Shown here one piece after another: positions 13,104 to 21,668 of a stretch of 35,597 bases of DNA. The stretch's first letter is position 1, and each line of letters begins with the position of its first letter. The position numbers were made by a program, and so were the translations under genes. The notes below the pieces were generated by a model, which had not been told where the DNA came from, did no database searches, and saw only the letters and a program-made list of their open reading frames with translations. The stretch comes from a virus: positions 1 to 35,597 of IMG/VR virus record IMGVR_UViG_3300010389_000056; one strand, written 5' to 3'.

Positions 13104-13105
13104 AA

Positions 13106-13924
13106 TTATACATTATTTGCTTGAATTTTAGCGAGTACGTAGTCTAGTTCATCCTGTTCTGTTTCAAATTCAGGATATGGAGCAAAGATAAGATCAGGGT
13201 TCTTGATCTTATAGTTAGAAGCGATTGTCATTACAATTCTTTTAGCATATTCACTGTATGTTGTAGCAGTAAAATTGCCAAACTGATCTTCGGTCATCAA
13301 ATACTCTTTATCCTGATTCCCCTCTCTCAAAACAAATGTAGTCTTGAAATACGTTGGATTGATTGGGAACATAACTTCATCAGCATCCTGTCCAACATGA
13401 ACACTAGGAAGATCTCTGAGTTTTGATCGATAAAGTGTCCACATTGCTTTTGTTTCATCATCAATAGCAGCATCTGCAACTTGAGTCCAATCACTATCAT
13501 CAAGTAAGAAGTTCCTAATCATTCTGATACCTTCCCAAGAAACTTTATTCCACCTACCATACTCATTAAATAACTTTTCTTGAATAGTTTCTTGACTTGA
13601 ATCAACATATGAAAAATACTGTTCAGTTAGTTGTTCTACAAGTTGATCCACTTCTTGTTGAGTTGGTTCTCTCCAAGAATAAGTTCTCCACTTTCTTTCT
13701 CCTGTAGCACGATCATAGACATATTTTTTCTTCTCAATGTCATGACTACCATCACTAAAATAATTTATAGTAATTAGACGATCTTTATCAGAAGACCAGA
13801 ATGGATATAAAACTGGTTGAATGTTTTCATTCCACCAGTCTTCATCAATAAATTGTGACTTACCATCTTTGATAATAAATCGCTCAAGTGCATTGAGCTG
13901 CAATGTGATACGAACGTCTGCCAT
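13106..13924 (-). CDS. Protein with phage tail assembly chaperone-like domain, 272 aa
   Basis: Residues about 134-173 contain RNFLLDDSDWTQVADA followed by a K..W..YR..LRDLP pattern. This is the signature of the phage tail assembly chaperone family (Phage_tail_APC), usually found beside tail-fibre genes, and the position four genes after the giant structural protein agrees. The N-terminal 110 residues and the C-terminal 90 residues (acidic end, VLAKIQANNV) are not recognised. The product probably helps fold or assemble fibres encoded upstream. The start is ATG 13924. Confidence 0.72.
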   Translation of the reverse strand: MADVRITLQLNALERFIIKDGKSQFIDEDWWNENIQPVLYPFWSSDKDRLITINYFSDGSHDIEKKKYVYDRATGERKWRTYSWREPTQQEVDQLVEQLTEQYFSYVDSSQETIQEKLFNEYGRWNKVSWEGIRMIRNFLLDDSDWTQVADAAIDDETKAMWTLYRSKLRDLPSVHVGQDADEVMFPINPTYFKTTFVLREGNQDKEYLMTEDQFGNFTATTYSEYAKRIVMTIASNYKIKNPDLIFAPYPEFETEQDELDYVLAKIQANNV

Positions 13925-13929
13925 TTTGA

Positions 13930-14550
13930 TTACGGGAGTTTTATGAACCAGCCTGTCGCAATATATTTATCATGGGTGAATACAGTGTTGCCACGATGAA
14001 CATGTGTCATACCAGCAGGCCATATTAGAACAGTTCCTGTTTTTGGTCTATATCTTTTCTTTTGATACAAAAACTCTGTCTCCGCCTCTCCTTCTGGCAT
14101 GTCATTCAAATATACCATCCATGCCAATTCTCTATTTGCTGCTCTGAAACTAGAGTTTTCATAGTGCCATGTGTGATAACCACCACCAGGAGGAGTTCTT
14201 TGTATTTTGATACCAACAGAATTCATATTTACTCTACTTATATGATCATATTCTGTTTTATAGTTCTCAAAAGCAGCATTCAAATACTTATTAAAATGCA
14301 TTGCAGTTCCCATATCAATGTCATCAAGCATTAGAGAAACATCATGTCTTGCTAATTTTGCTGTTGGCATCTGATCCTTACCATATTGAACAAGGTAAGG
14401 ATTAGTTTCTATCCATTTCTCAAAATTACTAACAATAAGAGAACAAATTTCATGGTGAACTAATCTTTCATAGACACCAATAAAATCTTCATATTTTGAA
14501 TTTACTCTGCTTGGATCTATAATACAATCAGTTTCACTTGCGGCTAGCAT
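13930..14550 (-). CDS. 2-oxoglutarate/Fe(II) oxygenase-like protein, 206 aa
   Basis: After a helical N-terminal 110 residues, the core shows GGGYHTWHYE (122-131). H129-x-E131 provides a His-x-Glu iron motif (or H126 contributes), H183 or H185 in MTHVHRG is the distal His, and K195 or a nearby residue may contact 2-oxoglutarate where other members have Arg. A Glu in place of Asp and the missing Arg make it more divergent than its neighbours. ATG 14550 is one base after the tail-fibre stop, so it belongs to the same late transcript. Probably active, substrate unknown. Confidence 0.72.
   Translation of the reverse strand: MLAASETDCIIDPSRVNSKYEDFIGVYERLVHHEICSLIVSNFEKWIETNPYLVQYGKDQMPTAKLARHDVSLMLDDIDMGTAMHFNKYLNAAFENYKTEYDHISRVNMNSVGIKIQRTPPGGGYHTWHYENSSFRAANRELAWMVYLNDMPEGEAETEFLYQKKRYRPKTGTVLIWPAGMTHVHRGNTVFTHDKYIATGWFIKLP
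13964..13971 (-). promoter_or_regulatory. Possible internal late promoter
   Basis: GATAAATA on the minus strand (13971..13964) resembles the T4-type late motif TATAAATA and lies 40 bases before the chaperone-like gene's ATG 13924. It is inside the end of the oxygenase gene, so it may be coincidental. Confidence 0.25.
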
Positions 14551-14551
14551 A

Positions 14552-17500
14552 TCAATAAGCGCGAATCAAATACTTTACTCTATGATAGCGTGTTAGAAGA
14601 GGAATGTCAATCTCTGGTTGCAATGCTGATGTCACATTTAGTTTTACAGCAGAAGATAAAGTAAATAATCCTTCATTAACATCAATACCAGCAGATGTCA
14701 ATGGATCACCTTGTGGTTCGATTCTTTCAACAATTTGTTCAATTCCCAAATCTGCCTTTGCTGTTGGATATGTAACAATTTGCTGTTCTGTCTCATCATA
14801 TATGAATTTTACTTGATGAATACCATAATTATCATTACCAGCATTACCAGAAGATGCTCTTGTTTGTCTTATTTCAAGAATTAAATTACTTACCTGATAA
14901 TCAGAATCTAAATCTAGAGTAACATCTGTCCAATTGCTATGATTTCCAGCACTACTAATAGTTCCAATCTTTGTAAAACTAGCAGCACTATCATTACTAG
15001 CAAATAACTCTAGTGGCTCATTTGGTGTCTCTCCACCATTACTACCATTTCCAGTAATAACTTGTATTATAATTTGTATAATGGGAGAGTTTTTAGAATT
15101 ATCTTCAGATGCATCAATTTGAATTGTTCTTGCATATCTTACTTGTTCTGATCCTTCGAATCTCAAATATTGTTCATCATTTGGAGAATCGAATCCAGCA
15201 GTTCCAGTTCCAGTTCCAGAAGCAGCATAGTCAACACCATCACTAGATGAAGCAAACAAACCAGAAGTGCTAGAAGTTGTTGTGCCACCATCATTAGAAG
15301 ATGTTACTAGATAACCAACTTGTATTGCACCATCTTGACCACCATTATTACCACCAGATCCAACTACAGCTGTTCCAGATCCAACATTTGTCATACCAGT
15401 GAATGACCAATAGAAAAATGCACCAGATCCACCGCCGCCACCGCCGCTGCCATAATAAGTTTGGTTTTCTACAGCGGTAAATACAACACTACCAGCATTA
15501 CCATTTACTACCGTATTTGCTTGTCCTGCAGCTGCATTTCCAGCACCACCAGAATCTAGTAGAGTTGCTGTAGGACCAGTGCCGCTAGATTTAATTGAAG
15601 ATTGTCCTCTTTGTCCACCATATCCAGATCTACGGGCGTTAGAACCGTTTCCACCTCCACCGCCACCACCGATGCCAGCACCTACACCAACGCCGCCGCC
15701 ACCGCCGCCTCCGCCGCCTCCAGAGCAGACAGAATTAGATCCTGTTCCCCCACCATTACCAAAAATATCACTAAGTTGTTGAACACCATCATTAGAGGCA
15801 TTTGTTGTGCCATCTATACCAGATTTTCCTCCAGTATTTCCACCACCGCCGCCGCCACCGCCGCCAGCTGCGCCAATAAACATGGTTGATGACGTACCAA
15901 CAGCAGACGCAGCACCACCACCACCGCCGCCACCAGCACCAGATCCATTACCACCGTTACCACCACTAGCAAATCCGTTTGAAGAACCACTACCTCTAGT
16001 AGTACCATTACCACCACCACCGCCGCCGCCAACATAAACTCTCAGTGTTCCACTATTTGTTTGGTTAACTAAAGCTTTAATTCGTTTTCCTCCAATTCCA
16101 GTTCCAGGTGTTGAAGTCTCATTACCATCATGACCTGCACCACCACTACCGCCTCTTACTTCAGCAGTCAATGAATCTAGTGGCCAACTATTTGGAATGT
16201 TATATGCTACATATTGACCTGCTGCAGTTGGAGTAGTGAATGACTGTGAGACAGTATCAGATCCTGTAAACAGTGTTCTTGATCCATCTCCACCAGCGCC
16301 ATTTACTAATGCACTCGTTCCACCCTCTCCACCAGAAGATGGTCCTCCACTTCCACCATCATTAGAGGTATAATATAAATTTACATCCAGAGTTAGTCCA
16401 CCAGTAAGAGAAACATTGGACAAAGTATTACTAAAATTAGTTGTAGATCCATTTACAGTATATGATCCTGCGCCTCCATCGCCGCCAGCACCTCCATTAT
16501 CACCAGTTGCTCCACCTTCTCCACCAGTAGCAGTAATTCTATAAGTGTTGCCATTGTATGTAAATTGATAATAACTTTGACCGCCGTTACCACCGCCACC
16601 ATTTGTAGTAGCACCACCACCACCGCCGCCGCAAGCAAAACCACTAATTCCTACAATAGGAAGTTCATCTGCATCTGGAGCAGGGACAGTGTATGTTCCA
16701 CTTGATCCCTGTTCAACTTTAACTTCAGTTGAAGTGATAGTATTTCCTGGCAATTGAATTTCTTTACCACCAATAGTATACGTGTCATCAATAATGTATA
16801 TTGTTGGAGCTGGAGTTCCAATGGTTGTGGTGACATCTGGTGGTAAATTACCAGCAATCTTATATCCTGTTTCTATCGTAATATTACCAGAACTACCAGT
16901 AGCAGTAATGTCTAAAGCTGTATTAGTTCTTGCAAGATATTTCGTCTTTGCTAACTTTATTGTATTATCATCTTGTTTTATGACAAACCATGTAGTGTTT
17001 ACATTAAATGCGTAATTAGTAGTTCCATCGCTTAGATTTGCAGATGTTGATTGCGAATTCTCAAATACTCTAATCATATTTCCAGTAAACAACTGGTGAT
17101 TATTGACAGTAATAGTATCATTTGAAATGCTTATTGCAGATGAGGCAAATGATTTATATTCTTTTTCTCCAATACCACTAACATTTCCAAAAGTAGAAAG
17201 GTTTGGATCAGTAACAACATAATCAACAATACCGTGATTATGAAATAGTTGTCCACCTCCTTCAGGAAGAAAAAATCCAACTTGTCCAGTAGTATCCTTA
17301 AATCCAACAGAATGATCATCATTGATAGCGCCAGTTCCCTCAAAAGAAGTTGCACTAGCGGCAACAGAAGTTAGAATTTGATGTTCATGTTCTGGTACAG
17401 TTGAAATTGGTTTTTCTTGTAATGGACCAATTGTAAATGTAACCTCGCCAGTCAGTGATCCACCAACAAATTCTGAGACGTTTGTGTATCCACTAATAAC

Positions 17501-18769
17501 AATATTTCCAATGTCATATAATTTCTCTTGCTCATCTTTAGAAAAATACCATTTTCCTCCCGAAGTTCCAACTGAAGCAATGACATTTCCAGATACAGGA
17601 GATCCACCACCAGTAACACCACCTCCAGATCCGACTAATTTTCTTGTTTTATAGTCAGGTACTTTAAATGTTATGGCACTATCAGATCCATAATTTTCAA
17701 TCTTAAAAGTTCCGCCGCTGCCGCCGTAATCGTTTTTTATAATATTGAATAGTAACGGATATTCATCGGCATTATATTCAGATCCGTCACAGTATAAAAA
17801 TCCTGGGTATTGAAAATCAATATCGTCTGCTGTTGGTGATGAAGTTGTAACAATTTCTATTCTACCTAAACCATCACTTCCTGGTTGATTGACATATACA
17901 ACTTCTCCATCTTGATATCCATATCCAGGATTTTTTATACTACAAAAGTTCAAAGTTCCGTCTAAATTAGCACTAACCCCAACTCTTAAACCAGTTCCTG
18001 TAGTAGATGCTAATGTAAAGTTTCCCGCAGAACCTAAATCAGTGACATTGTAATATTTTCCAGCTATAATATCACCATTACTTCTTGCTAATCTAAAATT
18101 ATCGTCATCAACTTTATCAACATAAAAAGTAAATCCAGTATCAAATTCTACACCACCTTCACCACCAGTAGACAATATTATATTCAATACAGCTTGAGTA
18201 GTAGCACCACCACCGCTGATAGTTATCTGTGGAAATTGATATCCTAGTCCACCATCTAATATAGTTACACCTGTCAATTGACCAGTAGCTGTATTTACAA
18301 TAGCAGCTACATTTGCTTGCTTTACTGGTCCACTACCATTATCAGTAATGGAAATAGTAGGACTACTTGTATATCCAGCTCCACCAGTACTCACTTCAAT
18401 TTCAGCAATAGAACCTCCTAATTTTGTACTGTTAGGTGCTTGCGATGTTTCAATAACAGTAAGTTTATCTCCAGTAATAAATCCATGATCTGTATAAGTT
18501 ATTGTTTCATTTGAAACAGAAAAATTTCCAGCGTTTATTTCTAGTGTAATTGGAAGTACTTCAAATCCATTTGGATCACTCAAATTAGTAGTATAACCAG
18601 AACCACCACCAGCACCAGATACAACAGATCCAAGTTGCTGAACGACTCCATTATCAGTAACTTTCGAATGATCTGCTTTAAAAATAGGTATAATAGCTCC
18701 AATAGGAACATAACTATTTCCTAAAGTTTGAATATCAGATAAGAATCCTCTTCGTGCTGTTCTAGACAT
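14552..18769 (-). CDS. Tail-fibre/adhesin-like protein with tail-collar and polyglycine regions, 1405 aa
   Basis: Near the N-terminus are repeated beta modules with G-x-GYTSSP-like turns. Around residues 320-390 is a tail-collar domain (FLYCDGSEYN, then FKVPDYKTRKLVG), as in phage short and long tail fibres. From about residue 705 to 1150 comes a glycine-rich region with many runs of five to eight glycines broken by Ser, Asn, Thr or Ala, resembling the polyglycine type II-helix domains of T4-family receptor-binding adhesins. Residues about 1190-1325 (FEGSEQVRYARTI, LELFASND, NLILEIRQTR) look like a beta-sandwich carbohydrate-binding domain. It ends YLIRAY, as does another fibre protein here. 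It probably recognises the host surface. DNA of the glycine region is GGN-rich and repetitive, so it may vary by recombination or slippage. Confidence 0.85.
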   Translation of the reverse strand: MSRTARRGFLSDIQTLGNSYVPIGAIIPIFKADHSKVTDNGVVQQLGSVVSGAGGGSGYTTNLSDPNGFEVLPITLEINAGNFSVSNETITYTDHGFITGDKLTVIETSQAPNSTKLGGSIAEIEVSTGGAGYTSSPTISITDNGSGPVKQANVAAIVNTATGQLTGVTILDGGLGYQFPQITISGGGATTQAVLNIILSTGGEGGVEFDTGFTFYVDKVDDDNFRLARSNGDIIAGKYYNVTDLGSAGNFTLASTTGTGLRVGVSANLDGTLNFCSIKNPGYGYQDGEVVYVNQPGSDGLGRIEIVTTSSPTADDIDFQYPGFLYCDGSEYNADEYPLLFNIIKNDYGGSGGTFKIENYGSDSAITFKVPDYKTRKLVGSGGGVTGGGSPVSGNVIASVGTSGGKWYFSKDEQEKLYDIGNIVISGYTNVSEFVGGSLTGEVTFTIGPLQEKPISTVPEHEHQILTSVAASATSFEGTGAINDDHSVGFKDTTGQVGFFLPEGGGQLFHNHGIVDYVVTDPNLSTFGNVSGIGEKEYKSFASSAISISNDTITVNNHQLFTGNMIRVFENSQSTSANLSDGTTNYAFNVNTTWFVIKQDDNTIKLAKTKYLARTNTALDITATGSSGNITIETGYKIAGNLPPDVTTTIGTPAPTIYIIDDTYTIGGKEIQLPGNTITSTEVKVEQGSSGTYTVPAPDADELPIVGISGFACGGGGGGATTNGGGGNGGQSYYQFTYNGNTYRITATGGEGGATGDNGGAGGDGGAGSYTVNGSTTNFSNTLSNVSLTGGLTLDVNLYYTSNDGGSGGPSSGGEGGTSALVNGAGGDGSRTLFTGSDTVSQSFTTPTAAGQYVAYNIPNSWPLDSLTAEVRGGSGGAGHDGNETSTPGTGIGGKRIKALVNQTNSGTLRVYVGGGGGGGNGTTRGSGSSNGFASGGNGGNGSGAGGGGGGGAASAVGTSSTMFIGAAGGGGGGGGGNTGGKSGIDGTTNASNDGVQQLSDIFGNGGGTGSNSVCSGGGGGGGGGGVGVGAGIGGGGGGGNGSNARRSGYGGQRGQSSIKSSGTGPTATLLDSGGAGNAAAGQANTVVNGNAGSVVFTAVENQTYYGSGGGGGGSGAFFYWSFTGMTNVGSGTAVVGSGGNNGGQDGAIQVGYLVTSSNDGGTTTSSTSGLFASSSDGVDYAASGTGTGTAGFDSPNDEQYLRFEGSEQVRYARTIQIDASEDNSKNSPIIQIIIQVITGNGSNGGETPNEPLELFASNDSAASFTKIGTISSAGNHSNWTDVTLDLDSDYQVSNLILEIRQTRASSGNAGNDNYGIHQVKFIYDETEQQIVTYPTAKADLGIEQIVERIEPQGDPLTSAGIDVNEGLFTLSSAVKLNVTSALQPEIDIPLLTRYHRVKYLIRAY

Positions 18770-18775
18770 TTCTTC

Positions 18776-20476
18776 TTATACCTTTATTAAAAATTCAACC
18801 ATTGTAAATGGTGCAATTAGACTATCTATCTTAGAAACATTCTCGGGAGAAATGTTTATACTAGCTTCCATACCATCAGTTGGTACAAAAATTTCTGGAA
18901 TATTGATATCAAAATTAGTCGCTCCAAATACATAGGGAATGGTATGTGTATGCTGCGTAGGATCTTCTTCGTACCCAAATGCTTCTGTGCTTACAATAGT
19001 ATTTGATAGTTGGGGGAAAGCTTGCTGAGCAGAATCATCGACAACAGTATCAAAAGGAAGTACATTATGTAATGATTGGTTATGAGAATATCCAGCAGCT
19101 TCAGCAGGATCACCAAAAGTTGTTGATAATACCTCTAATTGAAAAGGACCACCAGAGAGAGCATAACCTTGTGTATCTGGAAAAGTCAAAGTATCACCAA
19201 CAGCATATCCAGAACCAGTACTAATCCAAGAAACTACTTTGTATCTTGTATGATTTGGTTCTCCAACACTATCAGGCCACGCCTCAAATCTTATTGAAGC
19301 TCGAGCTCCACTTCCACTTCCACCAACTAAATCCACCTCACCAGTGACAAAAGATTCTAAACTAGACCAAAGATTTCCATCATATGTTGTGTATGCCCAC
19401 TGTCCTATTCCTTTTGTATAATTGTCAGCAGTTACATTTAGATTTTCATATAATGCAAATCCTTGAATTGCTCCACCACTACTTCCTTGAGTAGTTGGAA
19501 TATTATCAGATCCTACAAAATCTCCACCATCAATGTAATTTGCGTTGAAACCATAAGTCTGAGATGCACATTCCATTTCTACTGTTGTCACACCTACGTC
19601 CACGACAGTATAAGTTTGAAAACATGGTCCTTCTGGAGTAGTATTCAGATTTAATGTGTTACCTTGTGGAACAAGGCAACTACCGTCATATGTACTACAT
19701 GAACCTTTACAAATTCCATAGTACTGAAATGTAGCACCAGTTCCTAGAAATTGTCCACTAGGAATATAATTGTTGTCATTCCAAACTTCAGACTGTGCAT
19801 AAAAAAGACATGCTGGTTGTTCATCTGTTGCATCATACCAATTTTGAACACCAATTGTTGATGCATTCGTAAAATAATTTAATTCAAAAATATCACTTCC
19901 AGATCTTCTAATAGTTCTACATCTATAAGTTGTAGTGTAGTGAGCGTGTGGAAGAAATCCATTAGCAGCAACTACTTCTTCATCAGGTTTTGTAGGATAA
20001 GTAAATCCAACATTATTACCAACTTTAACAGTCCTTGCAGGAACTCTAAACTGCCCCGTCAATTCAACAACAGCAGTAGTTCCAACATTACTAGAAACTT
20101 CTACACCAACACCAGACTTTGCAATTGTTTGACCAGCAGAATTTATCACTGTTGCATCATTTATAACACCCTGATCAGAACCAGTTGATGGTTTGATAAA
20201 CTTAGATCTCAAATCAGGAACTTGAAATTGAGTGTCTAGTAAATCTTGGTCTGGTTTTTTGAATGAACAGGTAGAACCTGTACCAAGTACTTCTGCTAAA
20301 GCAGGATACAATGCTTCATTGTATACAGAACCATCACATCTAACATAACCTGCTGGCAGCAGTGACTTACTCAATCCAGTTAAAGGATCATTGACATCTA
20401 ACTCTACGGGAAATGCAATAATTGTTCCCGTGGTAGTTCCTATCTTTGTTCTTTCTTGGTTTAGGAAAACTGCCAT
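18776..20476 (-). CDS. Tail-collar fibre protein, 566 aa
   Basis: Residues about 20-105 form a tail-collar domain: GTIIAFPVEL, then PAGYVRCDGSVYNEALYPAL and a FQVPDLRSKFIKP segment. The middle has many cysteines (for example in GICKGSCSTYDGSC), unusual for a fibre and perhaps metal- or disulfide-stabilised, and beta-rich repeats. It ends in MVEFLIKV, a variant of the C-terminal strand seen in the neighbouring collar proteins. It follows the 396-aa fibre gene and precedes the 1405-aa one with gaps of 1-6 bases, so the three are expressed together as late virion components. Confidence 0.82.
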   Translation of the reverse strand: MAVFLNQERTKIGTTTGTIIAFPVELDVNDPLTGLSKSLLPAGYVRCDGSVYNEALYPALAEVLGTGSTCSFKKPDQDLLDTQFQVPDLRSKFIKPSTGSDQGVINDATVINSAGQTIAKSGVGVEVSSNVGTTAVVELTGQFRVPARTVKVGNNVGFTYPTKPDEEVVAANGFLPHAHYTTTYRCRTIRRSGSDIFELNYFTNASTIGVQNWYDATDEQPACLFYAQSEVWNDNNYIPSGQFLGTGATFQYYGICKGSCSTYDGSCLVPQGNTLNLNTTPEGPCFQTYTVVDVGVTTVEMECASQTYGFNANYIDGGDFVGSDNIPTTQGSSGGAIQGFALYENLNVTADNYTKGIGQWAYTTYDGNLWSSLESFVTGEVDLVGGSGSGARASIRFEAWPDSVGEPNHTRYKVVSWISTGSGYAVGDTLTFPDTQGYALSGGPFQLEVLSTTFGDPAEAAGYSHNQSLHNVLPFDTVVDDSAQQAFPQLSNTIVSTEAFGYEEDPTQHTHTIPYVFGATNFDINIPEIFVPTDGMEASINISPENVSKIDSLIAPFTMVEFLIKV

Positions 20477-20477
20477 A

Positions 20478-21668
20478 TTAATAAGCTCTAATAATCATTA
20501 TGATTGTTTGAGATGGTGTATTATTATCCATAATGACAGTCAATGCATCTGGAATATCAGAAACATTTACAGTATAGGACTGTACATTATTTATTGCGAT
20601 AGTAGGAGGAACTTTTAGTCCAGCAGCATTCATAGACACATCAAAACTAAAATGATTATGAGTTGCAACCTGAGCATCAGTGAAATCTTGACCAGTATGA
20701 CTCAGAGTTGTTGGATATGTAGTTGAAACATCACCATTCAAATAATTGGGTCTTCCAAAGACTTCTGTTGGTGGTGGAAAAACACCAGTATGCTGCTTCA
20801 TATGGTGATTGTAATTGTATGTGTCTTGAAATGAATTAGTAAAAGCACCTGTAGATGGTATTGTTCTTGTTAGTCCAGCAGCAGGAACTTGATCTTGGGT
20901 AAATGATTTTGTTTCATCTGTCAAAACTAACACATTTTCATCATAATATGTAATTGAACCAAATCCATTTCTCCACGTATCTGGACTATCTGTACTTGAA
21001 ACTCCATTCAAGTTTGCGGTTTCATAATTTGGAGTTCCAGATGTTGCTACAGTTGGAGCTTCAAATACCTGCACATATTTACCACTTGGAAATGCAGTTG
21101 TATATTGTCCACTGTGTTTGTGACCAGGAGTATGATCAATTCCAAGTTTTCTACCAATGGTATAATATGTTCTAGACCATGTAGGATCATTCAAAGTTAT
21201 ATCTTTAATTTTTCCTGCCATTGCATTGTTATCATCCATATCAAACAATAGATTAGTATCAGCAGTCCAAATAGTAGGAGGAGTAACTCCAGTTCCATCT
21301 TCGGAAATGTATTCACCAATAATATCCTCAGCATCAGATTGACCATGCTGATACTTTGATTCTTGAAGCATTTCTAGTTCAAGATCAACCATTGCTCTAT
21401 TGTTTAGATTTGGTACTCTAAACACATCAGCCTCTTCATAGTCTGGAAAATTTCCAACAATAGAGTCATCTTCTGGACCATAAGTATTTCCCAACATTGA
21501 TGCAAGAAGAGGATAATTATTGCATGGATGAGTTTGTCCATTGCAAACTAACCAACCACGGGGAATACCACTAGGATTGTTTCCTGTTATCGATGAAGTT
21601 CCACCCCATGGCATAATAGTGCCAATGGGGGCATTCTTCATTTCTTTTAGTCTATTGTAAAAAGCCAT
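20478..21668 (-). CDS. Tail-collar fibre protein, 396 aa
   Basis: An N-terminal collar domain is clear: GTIMPWGG at 17-24, then IPRGWLVCNGQTHPCNNYPL and FRVPNLNNRAMVDL (about 10-130). A His-rich segment near residues 175-190 (DHTPGHKHSGQY) and a later NHHMKQH may bind metal in the receptor-binding part, as in T4 gp12-like collar proteins. The protein ends IIMIIRAY. ATG 21668 shares one base with the stop of the giant structural gene (TAATG). It is probably a short tail-fibre or accessory fibre. Confidence 0.82.
   Translation of the reverse strand: MAFYNRLKEMKNAPIGTIMPWGGTSSITGNNPSGIPRGWLVCNGQTHPCNNYPLLASMLGNTYGPEDDSIVGNFPDYEEADVFRVPNLNNRAMVDLELEMLQESKYQHGQSDAEDIIGEYISEDGTGVTPPTIWTADTNLLFDMDDNNAMAGKIKDITLNDPTWSRTYYTIGRKLGIDHTPGHKHSGQYTTAFPSGKYVQVFEAPTVATSGTPNYETANLNGVSSTDSPDTWRNGFGSITYYDENVLVLTDETKSFTQDQVPAAGLTRTIPSTGAFTNSFQDTYNYNHHMKQHTGVFPPPTEVFGRPNYLNGDVSTTYPTTLSHTGQDFTDAQVATHNHFSFDVSMNAAGLKVPPTIAINNVQSYTVNVSDIPDALTVIMDNNTPSQTIIMIIRAY

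Noticed and set aside
15579-16037. Proline-rich plus-strand reading frames
   Set aside because: They are the complement of the glycine codon runs of the minus-strand adhesin. The real gene is continuous on the other strand, and the plus frames have no ribosome binding site or neighbours.
20578-20590. A second late promoter (AATAAATA-like sequence) inside the 396-aa fibre gene
   Set aside because: It deviates from TATAAATA, lies within a coding region and is more than 100 bases from the next start, so chance in AT-rich DNA is likelier.
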